From: Xanthostigma xanthostigma
Taxonomy: Eukaryota > Arthropoda > Insecta > Raphidioptera > Raphidiidae
DNA: 64,000 nucleotides
Assembly: GCA_963575645.1 (NCBI GenBank)
Contig: OY754464.1
Location: 75,862,948-75,926,947, forward strand
Direction: 5' to 3'
Shown: positions 55,471 through 64,000 of the stretch, in pieces
Numbering within the stretch: position 1 is the stretch's first letter
Layout of the letters: every line of letters starts with the position of its first letter
Position numbers and translations under genes: made by a program
Notes under the pieces: generated by a model
The model's input: the letters and a program-made list of their open reading frames with translations, nothing else
What the model was told of the DNA's origin: nothing
The model's database searches: none

Positions 55471-56084
55471 CTTCCCTACGATTAACTAAATTTTAATTTG
55501 TGTTTCAGATTTAATTTAGTTAGGGATGCGAAGAAACCAATAAAGTACAAATATTATAATTCCATATTTTCATTTAAACTCAAAAAACTCGATTTTTTAC
55601 TGCATTTTCTTATAGTAAAACATTTAAAGAACGTTGTGTCAAAATTTCAAACCAATCGGAGCAAAACTCTCACTCATTATGGATACGAATAAATAAACAT
55701 AAACACCAATCTTAATATAATGACAAAAACTTTTGAACGCTATAAATTGCAGAAAAGAACAAAATGTCTTAATGCTAAGCTTAGAGTTGTTTTTTTTTTT
55801 ATAAGTGCACTATATTTTGCTGCAACTGTTCTGCATTAAAAACGACTTTTATAAGAATGCACCGTAGAAGCTTTTGAAACAGCAAATGCTCTGAATGTAG
55901 AGAGAAGGATTTGATGATATCACGGATGGATTACGTCACAGCTGGAAGAACAACTGCAGAAGCATTATTAGATACTAAACTGTATTACAGTGTAGCTGAG
56001 TAATTGACATTTGTGGATTTATGTTTGTTGGCTGGATGCAGGATATCCTTATTTACCGACAGGTGCATAAAACTTACTGAAGGG
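55471..56084. other. No gene recognised
   Basis: TTTGTGTTTCAG at 55497-55508 is acceptor-like, but the following 64 codons match nothing known. Confidence 0.35.
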
Positions 56085-56262
56085 GAGGACGGGGTCAATT
56101 GTAACAGTGACTATTTTAGTGACATCTACCAACAAACTGAGAAAATGATTCTAGTGCATTGATGTACATTCAGTCACCTTGTTCTCATTTTGTTGGTAGA
56201 TGTCACTAAAATAGTCACTGTTAATATTGATCTGTATTATAATTGACCCCGTTCTCCTCTGT
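56085..56262. repeat. Small MITE with GGAGGACGGGGTCAATT ends
   Basis: GAGGACGGGGTCAATTGTAA mirrors AATTGACCCCGTTCTCCTC; inside, CAGTGACTATTTTAGTGACA and its inverse form a long stem. Confidence 0.75.
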
Positions 56263-56376
56263 TGAATTATAAACCCTCCTATGTCCGACTGCGTATTATT
56301 ACTTCAATTCAGAGTTCTAATAGCAATGCAAAAATTCCAACTCCAGAAATACTGACATTAATAATAACATATTATA

Positions 56377-57013
56377 CGGGTGACCGGTGATTGCTCGTTT
56401 CTCTCGGGAGAAGTAACTGTGACTAATTTGGAATGATTTAACCTCTATCACTTGGGGACCAGAAATGCGTAAAATTCGAGAAAATCTACTTTTGTTGTGT
56501 TTTTACAAAATCTGAATTTTGCGAGTTAAAAATTAAAAAAAAAAAACATTCACACTTTTTGGCCTGAATTTTTCCATGACCTGATAGCTTAAAAACCACG
56601 AGATTTACTGTTATATTTTATGTTTTGTGTTAAAACTTATAATAAATAAGAAAAAGAAAATATTAAATTTTCACAGAAGTCTCATTATCATAAAAAAAAA
56701 TCTATTTTATTTATTGTAAGTTTTAACACACAACATAAAATCTAACAGTAAATTTCGTGGTTTGTAGCATTAGGAAGGTTTGCCAATCAGTAAGCTATCA
56801 GATCATGGCAAAATTCAGGCAATAAAGTGTGAATATTTATTTTCTTTATTTTTAACTCGCAAAATTCGATTTTTTGTAAAAAGAGTACAAAACTAGATTT
56901 TCTCGGAAATGACGCATTTCTGGCCCCCAAGTGATAAAGGTTAAGTAATTCCAAATTAGTCGTAGTTACTTCTCCCGAGAGGAATACGAGCAATTACCGG
57001 TCACCCGTATAAA
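56377..57013. repeat. 637-bp foldback, TATACGGGTGACCGGT ends
   Basis: TATACGGGTGACCGGTGATT and its inverse at 56995-57013 are the ends. Arms of roughly 250 bp pair through TCTCTCGGGAGAAGTAACT and the inverse, with an AT-rich loop near 56690. Confidence 0.75.
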
Positions 57014-57759
57014 ATGTCAAAGTTTGATCGTTATTTTGATTCCCGGCATAAAACCAGGTAGACAGGCATATACTTTCGAATTAGTATTTGGAGTTATAGG
57101 GTTTTCTATATTGTCATATTATATGAAAATGTAGATAATTTTATTGCGAACACATGGAACATATTATAGGTAGGCAACCATGGCGACGAATAACAAATAT
57201 ACGAGTAATAATTCATACTCAATAAATTAAATAAAATTAACAAATTTAATTTTTTTATTAAAAATAGCTGTGCCAAGAAATTGAATGTCAACCAAATCAA
57301 TTTTTCTTTATTAATACATTATATTATCAAAATTCAAATTTCATTAGAAAACTCGATAAGTGAAGATCGAGGTCAAATCGGGATTTTAGACTAAAAGTCT
57401 ACTGACTATAACAAATTTGCTACACGAATGAATGAATTTTAGGCATGTGCAAACAATAATGCCGTTTTGATTGCGAGTTGTGGTAATACTGCAACCTCTA
57501 TTTTTATTTTCATTCGTAAGAACTGCACTACATTTGACATTTGATATGTTGCTGAGAGCCTGAGACAATAAAATCCATTTCTTCATATCTTTGATTGTTT
57601 GAAGTACGGGTTAAAAATAAAATAATAATAAAAACATTCCAAGATAATCAGAGTGTTTATAAATGTTTTATTGCGCTAGTTTATCCACATTTATTATTCT
57701 TCCAGTTTTAAGTATTAAGGTTAAGTGATTTCTTTCGTTTCCAAAAACGCAGTTTTCCA
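57014..57759. other. No gene recognised
   Basis: Includes a patch (57150-57200, GGTAGGCAACCATGGCGACG) matching repeat H. Remaining frames are short and unrecognised. Confidence 0.35.
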
Positions 57760-57935
57760 TCTAATAAGCCCGTACCTACACCATATACCCGTTCTTCCGC
57801 CATATTTGTTTCTTATGCCTGCAGTACACATTCGACGAGGTATACCGAGACAGCGAACGCGAGTGTTTACTGGAAACCGAGCGTCGAGTGCAAGCGCAGT
57901 CAGTACACACTCGTTGACTCGTGCGAATTTAAATG
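57760..57935. other. CpG-rich unexplained segment
   Basis: A dense run of CG (ATTCGACGAGG, CAGCGAACGCGAG, CCGAGCGTCGAG) in AT-rich surroundings, open on both strands, with an initiator-like CAGTCAGTAC near 57898. It could be a promoter, a first exon or a methylation-resistant island. No protein recognised. Confidence 0.25.
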
Positions 57936-58299
57936 TACTTAAGTTGTCATTTTTGTTGGTTAAACTCAGTTCAAGTATAAACTTATAGCCTTTATATTTC
58001 ATTTAGTCTAATTATTATATGCATTTTGATATATATCATCTACATTGAAAAATTACCGTATTTTAACTAAAAAATATATGTCAGCAATACAAAATAATTA
58101 AAAAATAATTATTTTGTTACCAATAATTGTATATATATGAAATTGCTGACATGTGTGGATTAATAATTTTAAAATGACATACAGTAAACCTGTGAAGATA
58201 ATATTTAAAAAAAAATTATTATGAACTTTTATAATATTTTGTTGTTCTAGTTTTATTTTATTGTAATTATATTCCGGTTGCCTGAGAAAGTATAAAATA
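57936..58299. other. AT-rich, small hairpin
   Basis: ATATGTCAGCAAT (58077) and ATTGCTGACATG (58142) are inverse, a stem of about 75 bp in total. Confidence 0.45.
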
Positions 58300-58301
58300 T
58301 A

Positions 58302-58859
58302 CAATATGTAAACGCGTAAAGTGCACATAAAGAAATTAGCATTGGGAAAAAAATACTTGGATCAGAGTTAGCCATGACTGCATTAATTGTTATTTCTATT
58401 GAATTATCGTGGTAATCTTGAGGATTTCTATTTTATTTTTATTTTACTTGGCATTTCTAATAATAAAAAGCTCTTATAAATCATTATTTTTTTTGTACAA
58501 AAATAAAACAAAAAAACAACTCCGTCTGTTTGGAAACATGTCATTCAAAAATTGTCTGACTGGTATGACGTATGCGCGTTGGTAAATCAGTGACCCAATG
58601 TCTTAAGGTTCAACACGAATAGACGGAGATATTTGATCTCGTGCCATATTTAAGTATTTTTGGGAATTTAATGTCCCATTAATAAAAAAGTCCGATTATG
58701 TTGTAATCATTTTAATATTTTCTTCGGTAGTATACACATTCATTTTGAAAAAAAATATTATCTGTCAATTTGAGAAACAAGATTTCAGGGCTCACTCTGA
58801 TGCAGTCATTTTTTCCCAATGTTAATTTCTTTATGTGCACCTTACGTGTTTACATACTG
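58302..58859. mobile_element. TA-flanked inverted-repeat element, mariner-type
   Basis: CAATATGTAAACGCGTAAAG / CTTACGTGTTTACATACTG ends with TA on each side (58300-58301, 58860-58861). Terminal repeats extend about 80 bp through GTGCACATAAAGAAATTA. No transposase. Confidence 0.7.
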
Positions 58860-58957
58860 TATACGAAACATAGCAATTACACAATACTTTAACTTGTTTA
58901 ATTTTGTCCACATTCCCGTAAAAAAAGAAGATTGATATTGATTATTGGACGTGTACC

Positions 58958-59627
58958 TATATAAAATTCTCGTGTCGCAATTTTGGCTGCGCTAATCTCC
59001 GAAACCACAGAACCGATTTTAATTAAATTTTATTAATGTGTCTTGCTTGGTGCAACTTACGCTATAGGATAGTTTGTATTAAATATTTAGTACAAAATTA
59101 CGATGTCTTCTCAAAAAATCTGTTTAAGTAACATGCAACGACATCTAATAGAGTTTGTGGCGAGTTTCCTTAACAGTACATAGCGCACCTTAAGTGCACC
59201 TGTAGTTACACACACGATTCATTAAATGCTGACAGCCTGACACACATCCTAATGTTTCACATAGTGTCAGCAGTAATAGATTAACACATAATGCAATGTA
59301 AATGAAAATGTATATATTAAATTACCAAATAAATAAAATATCATTGTCTACTCGATGATCACGCACAATACTTAATTGCTGTCCGTTCAACATTCAACCA
59401 CATGTCGCCACAAGTTTATTCAAAGCTCTTAGTTCAGAAGCAAACAAAAAAAAAAAACTGGTTTAGTACCAAGTAGTGACATCTGTCAGAATTCGCTCAA
59501 AGTTATTAGTTTAGAAGCAAATTTGGCAGAATTTGCTTAAAGCTGGTTCAGACTCCGGGCCGCAAACGAAAAACATTTTGGAGAATTATGTCTATCGCAC
59601 TCGGGTGAAACCGGGACGGATCGCTAG
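58958..59627 (+). mobile_element. Non-autonomous Helitron
   Basis: TATATAAAATTCTCGTGTCG and GCGCTAATCTCCGAAACCAC are a typical insect Helitron 5' region. The 3' end has CTCGGGTGAAACCGGG then CTAG at 59624-59627. Confidence 0.7.
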
Positions 59628-60262
59628 TATTTTGATTATAAAAAGTTAAAATACAGTTCTTAGTAAACGTGGCAGATCTACAAAGTTTAATCGGTGTGTA
59701 AGCTATCAGTTCAGAAGCAAACAAAAAAAAACTGATTTAGTACCAAGTAGCGACATCTGTCGGAATTCGCTCAAAGTTATTAGTTTAGAAGCAAATCTGG
59801 CAGAATTTGCTCAAAGCTATTAGTTCAGACGCCGCGCCGCAAACGAAATACATTTTACAGAATTATGTCTATCGCACTCGGGTGAAACCGGGACGGATCG
59901 CTAGTATTTTGGTTATAAAAAGTCAAAATACAGTTCTTAGTAAACGTGGCAGATTTACAAAATTTAATCGGTGTGTAAGCTATCAGTTCAGAAGCAAACA
60001 AAAAAAAAACTGGTTTAGTACCAAGTAGTGACATCTGTCAGAATTCACTAAAAAATATTAGTTTAGAAGCAAATCTGGCAGAATTTGCTTAAAGCTGGTT
60101 CAGACTCCGGGCCGCAAACGAAAAACATTTTGGAGAATTATGTCTATCGCACTCGGGTGAAACCGGAACGGATCGCTAGTATTTTGATTATAAAAAGTTA
60201 AAATACAGTTCTTAGTAAACGTGGCAGATCTACAAAGTTTAATCGGTGTGTAAGCTAAACAA
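59430..60262 (+). repeat. Three tandem Helitron 3' ends, period about 275 bp
   Basis: TCAGAAGCAAACAAAAAAAA recurs near 59437, 59713 and 59989, and CTCGGGTGAAACCGG.ACGGA followed by CTAG recurs at about 59610, 59879 and 60155. The units run head to tail beyond the first terminus. Confidence 0.75.
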
Positions 60263-60774
60263 ATGGCAATCGTTTTGTAGTCGCCATGTTAATCGAAAGC
60301 ATATATATTACTGACCAGTGTCTTGTCGAGTGACCTAGAAATGTCACCAGCATATAATGACGTCACCCGTTTCATTATTGATGGGACATGACCTGACATT
60401 AAGTGGATCGGTTGAAGGCATAGGGGTCATTCTGTCACATTGTATATTAGCCTACGTTCATTGTAGCGGTTTATTGGCCCGTCTTGTATACAAACGCGTA
60501 CCTAAATAGCTGCCCATAAACTGACGTCCACTGTATAGCCTAGTCAAGAACTGAGATTTATGAAAAAAATAAATCCACGACTCCAAAAAATATGAGCAAT
60601 AGCTTATTCGAATCGGAAAAATGTTCCTAAAAAGACTTGAAAGAATAAAAATGTTTAAATTTATTTTTAAAACAGTGGGGCTATTGTGAACTAAATTTTT
60701 TTTTTTGAAAAACAGTCTCCTTTGAAAACAACAAAAAGTGTTTAAATAATTGGCCTATGAATTTTTTGCTTTAT
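60263..60774. other. No gene recognised
   Basis: Mixed composition; no open frame or repeat boundary. Confidence 0.35.
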
Positions 60775-60834
60775 GGAGCTCTTTTTCACGCTTTATATTA
60801 ACTTCACTTGTAAGTTTGTATGTATGTATGTATG

Positions 60835-60867
<33 letters not shown>

Positions 60868-61005
60868 TTGTAACTTTCATTTGGACTACAGCAAGTGGTT
60901 TATATAGCGGTATAATATGCCAGCGCAGAAAGTACACTGGCAGCCGTGCAGTCTAAGGCACGGGTCTTCGCTGACGTCAACTCTCGGAATCACGGGTCGT
61001 GGATT
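60775..61005 (+). mobile_element. Helitron/SINE-like composite with microsatellite
   Basis: CACGCTTTATATTAACTTCA (as at 41755), then a (GTAT)n microsatellite (60818-60868), then a tRNA-Leu-like tract (GCAGCCGTGCAGTCTAAGGC..GGTCGTGGATTCTAAT, 60940-61008) with A- and B-box-like words at tRNA spacing. The tRNA match is weak. Confidence 0.45.
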
Positions 61006-61054
61006 CTAATTTTTCTAAATTGTTTTATTTTTCGGCAAATTTTTGACAATATCG

Positions 61055-61345
61055 AACTAAAAAGTGGAAAATAAATATAGTTTAAAAAAAACTAAAAAAC
61101 ACGCTTTATATCAAACTAAAAAGTGAAAAATAAATATAGTTTAAAGAAAACTAAAAAACACGCTTTATATCGAACTAAAAGGTAAAAACTATTTTTTTTA
61201 AAAATAAGCTTAAAAAGCGTGGGGCGCTCGATGTACAAAAATGTGGAACAAAGCGCCCCACGCTTTTTAAGCTTATTTAAAAAAAATATATTTTTTACTT
61301 TTTAGTTCGATATAAAGCGTGTTTTTTAGTTTTTTTTAAACTATA
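61055..61345. repeat. 59-bp tandem repeats leading into a perfect hairpin
   Basis: AACTAAAAAGT..ACACGCTTTATATC starts at 61055, 61114 and 61173 (59-bp period) and is inverted at 61290-61345. In the centre AAGCTTAAAAAGCGTGGGGC and its inverse form a perfect stem of about 23 bp. Confidence 0.75.
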
Positions 61346-62140
61346 GTTTTACATAACTTAACAAGATCACGGTATAAAAGTTTTTAAAAATTGTTTATTT
61401 TGTTTATTATAATTTTTAAAACTTAACAAAAAGTTGGAAAAATGCGCATTTTTTCAATTTTTTGTCAACATTTTAACTTTTCTAAATTTTAACGAAGACA
61501 AACGAATGTATCTGGTCTTTTGTAATTAAACAGAAATTGGACTTCTTTTTCATATTTAAATGTGGCACATCCTTTGTGCTTACTGGTGAGTGGTGAAGAA
61601 TGTCATTATAAAAACATTAAGAGCTACTTATAACTGGCGTGTTTTTTGGCAGAACTCCAATAACTGTTTAAAAACAAGCTATTGACAATAGGTTATGTCA
61701 TCTAATATAATATAAAACTTTCTTGCATATTTCCGTACAGCATTATTTCATCCGCAGTGTAGAGAGAAAGACAGAAAATGTATGAATAGAGAGTTTTATT
61801 ATTATTGTAGAATATTGTGGGACTCTATGGGGTCCCGTCGAGCGGAACGACCGCGGGCAAGCTTTATGCTTTATTCATTCACAAATGAGCCGTCTTTTTA
61901 AGCTAAAAGCTCCGCATTTAGGACGCCTGGGAATTATTTTGAATTCATGCCAGTCGCGTTGCGGTCTATGAACTGTTACAATGCTGTAGGTGCTGTTTGT
62001 GTTATATAATATCTGGAGTAACCGGGAAAAGTGGGTTATGTCATTGAATTTCTACTTCGATCTCAATGGTGGTGACTGCAACACAATATTGATTCAGTTG
62101 TGATTATTTCGTGACAGTAGAAACAGACAGCAACGCATAT
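61346..62140. other. No gene recognised
   Basis: A mid-G+C patch at 61815-61870 (GGGGTCCCGTCGAGCGGAAC) is unexplained. Confidence 0.3.
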
Positions 62141-62870
62141 TGTGACAAAACTGTTCTTTGTTGGTGGGTAAAAATATTTTTTTGCAAAATTAAATACTAA
62201 TAAAAACAAACTAAAAGTACTCTATAATAATACAAAAATTAAATAAAAAATAAATAACGAAAAATAAACTAATTCTAAAACAGCAATAATAACACTAAAC
62301 TATTATGTACACAGAATATTTATATCTCACAGATGTCTATTTATCCTGTAATGGTTATTTATTTCGCGCACTGACACTGACTGACTGTCTTGCCTTCGAC
62401 GCTAGCGCTGTTTATATAAGTTCTTCAGCCGCGTTTTGGAACAAAACTGTTCTTTGGTGGTGGCTAAAAATATTTATTTACAAAACTAAATATTAATAAA
62501 AACAAACTAAAAGTACTTCTCTATAATAATGCAAAAATTAAATAATAGAATAAATAACGAAAAATAAACTAATTCTAAAATAGCAATAATAACACTAAAC
62601 TATTATGTACACAGAATATTTATATCTCACAGATGTCTATTTATTCTGTAATGGTTATTTATGTCGCGCACTGACGCTGACTGACTGTCATGCCTTCTAC
62701 GCTAGCGCTGTTTATATAAGTTCTTCAGCCGCGTTTTGGAACATTCCTCTGCATTCTAGAAGCTTCGGAGTTCTTCTATACAGTTCCGATAACTTTATTA
62801 ACTCGATACGTACAGCCAAACAGCGACCCATTTCTGCAAATTTATTGGAATTTAAACGAGACTGGTGAAT
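62141..62870 (-). mobile_element. Gypsy-like LTR, copy 5, internally duplicated
   Basis: Preceded by ATAT, it begins TGTGACAAAACTGTTCTTTG (inverse of the LTR 3' end). About 296 bp is repeated from 62441 (ACAAAACTGTTCTTTGGTGG), so the TATATAA box and AGTCAGTCAGT initiator region occur twice. 62- and 87-codon frames repeat with it. The far end is not clear. Confidence 0.65.
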
Positions 62871-63342
62871 AAACTTCGTTCAAATCGTTCAAAGACGTTC
62901 GTATACAATGGAACTTCGTATAATCGAAGTCAAAGAGATCGGCTCAAAACTTCAATTAAACGAATTTTTGAAATTGATATCGATTTTTCCTTTAAAATTG
63001 CCACCTTAAATTGATCTTTTCTGTGACTTTTGGCAAACTCATTAGCGTTATTTCGGATAATGGCATCACTGATAGGAATTCTCAAAACACTCATAATTTA
63101 TTTGAGTCAACGATCATTATGGTATGGTAGCCATAAAAATAATGACAACTGTATTTGTGACGTTTATAATAGAAAAAACCAATCATTTTTCTAAAAAAAT
63201 GTCCTTTGTTTAGATCTGATTCTATTGGACTCAGGTAAAAAGTTCGAATTATCGGAGTTGGTGCTCGAATTACCGAACTAAAGGATTATCGCAGTTTGAT
63301 TTGCCGAATTTCAACTTTAAAAAATATTTTTAACAAAAAAAT
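62871..63342. other. Possible pogo-like remnant
   Basis: ACAATGGAACTTCGTATAAT and TCGAATTATCGGAGTTGGTG resemble ends of pogo/jerky-type elements, but the repeats are diverged. Confidence 0.3.
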
Positions 63343-63776
63343 TGAACCGACTTCACACTAAAAAGTAAAAAATAATTGCGTATTGAAATGTTTTGGAGTC
63401 GGTGTAGTTCTCGGAATAAATTTCATTTTGGCTGACACCGACTCCAAAACATTTCAATACGCAATTATTTTTTACTTTTTAGTTTTGTTAAAAATATTTT
63501 ATTTTTCTCTTTTTAGTGTTAATCTAACACTAAAAATGGTGAACATACATAAAAAACATCATGCGTGCCTTTGAAATTTGAGAGTTTCCCTCGATTTCTC
63601 CGGATTCCACCATCAGATCCTGACTTGGTTCCGATGGGACCACCTCTGAGGCGCACTCTTTCGAATAAAAAAACAAATTTGAAAATCGGTCCATAATTGA
63701 CGGAGAAATCGGTGAACATATATAATATATATACAGACGAACATAGAACCTCCTCCTTTTTGTTGAAGTCGGTTAC
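63343..63776. mobile_element. AACCGACTTCA-ended insect repeat with hairpin
   Basis: TGAACCGACTTCA and TGAAGTCGGTTA are inverted ends. A perfect hairpin (63357-63483, ATTGCGTATTGAAATGTTTT arms) fills the left half. The right half (ACTTGGTTCCGATGGGACCA, AACCTCCTCCTTTTT) matches a family I know as widespread in insects. Frames are repeat-derived. Confidence 0.6.
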
Positions 63777-64000
63777 TTAATAAAAATATGCTCCACGGCA
63801 TATTGCTGTTTTCAAAATTGAGTTGAAAAACTTTAACTAAAAAATTCGACATAACGCACTTCGTCTTGAGGCTAGATAGCTACAGTGCATAACACACTCA
63901 TAGCTTACATACTTTGTTGTGCTTTTATCCCGTTTTGTGTTCCCTTAGCTCTTTCTTTTCATCCCTTTGATAACTACGTATCAATCTTTGTATTCATGCA
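63777..64000. other. No gene recognised
   Basis: AT-rich end of the window. Confidence 0.35.

Noticed and set aside
60755-60956. Opposed frames across the GTAT microsatellite
   Set aside because: The open frame is produced by the tetranucleotide repeat on both strands.

Overview
This is AT-rich eukaryotic DNA, most likely insect, and almost all of it is transposon-derived. The evidence is the density of Helitron, hAT, Tc1/mariner, TTAA-target and Penelope-like pieces, an 8-bp or 4-bp target duplication around many of them, a LINE 3' tail, tRNA-derived sequences, a THAP-domain transposon relic and one exon ending in a consensus GT donor. No bacterial-style gene, rRNA or CRISPR is present. Several families (the TCTATACTAATAT...CTAG Helitrons, and an element ending in AAGTCGGTTA) are ones I associate with insects, notably moths and butterflies, but the order cannot be fixed from this window.

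Only one piece looks like an ordinary host gene: a short first coding exon on the + strand at 32369-32432 encoding a signal peptide, followed by a good splice donor. Its other exons were not found, so 32.4-64 kb may be one long, transposon-filled intron or intergenic DNA. Nearly every longer open frame is an antisense or inverted-repeat by-product. Recognisable broken coding pieces are a THAP domain (about 41.0 kb), a MADF-like domain (about 12.2 kb) and two LINE reverse-transcriptase polyprotein C-termini (about 53.0 and 55.1 kb).

Layout. 0-10 kb: a TA-flanked MITE whose empty site lies at 9.9 kb, foldbacks, a Penelope-like fragment split by a hAT MITE, a 300-bp tandem duplication, a near-perfect 550-bp hairpin and a solo LTR. 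10-21 kb: TTAA elements, a hairpin-ended repeat carrying an unusual GC-richer insert and a Tigger-like MITE, a Helitron, hAT elements and an 850-bp foldback. 21-31 kb: hAT elements with perfect 8-bp duplications, two solo LTRs and a 319-bp tandem array. 31-36 kb: the exon and its intron start, with a foldback, a tRNA-like sequence and hammerhead-like Penelope pieces. 36-50 kb: a 1.35-kb foldback, the P-like THAP element, a 1-kb 16-bp minisatellite, a Helitron with internal tandem copies and a 1.69-kb foldback. 50-64 kb: Helitrons carrying a tRNA-Lys module, an LTR hit by two later insertions, LINE remnants, more foldbacks, a tandem array of Helitron 3' ends and a tandemly duplicated LTR.

The genes do not form a pathway. 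What the window offers is a layered transposon record: nested insertions, filled and empty sites in the same 64 kb, long inverted repeats that could fold into double-stranded RNA, and repeated hammerhead-ribozyme-like cores.
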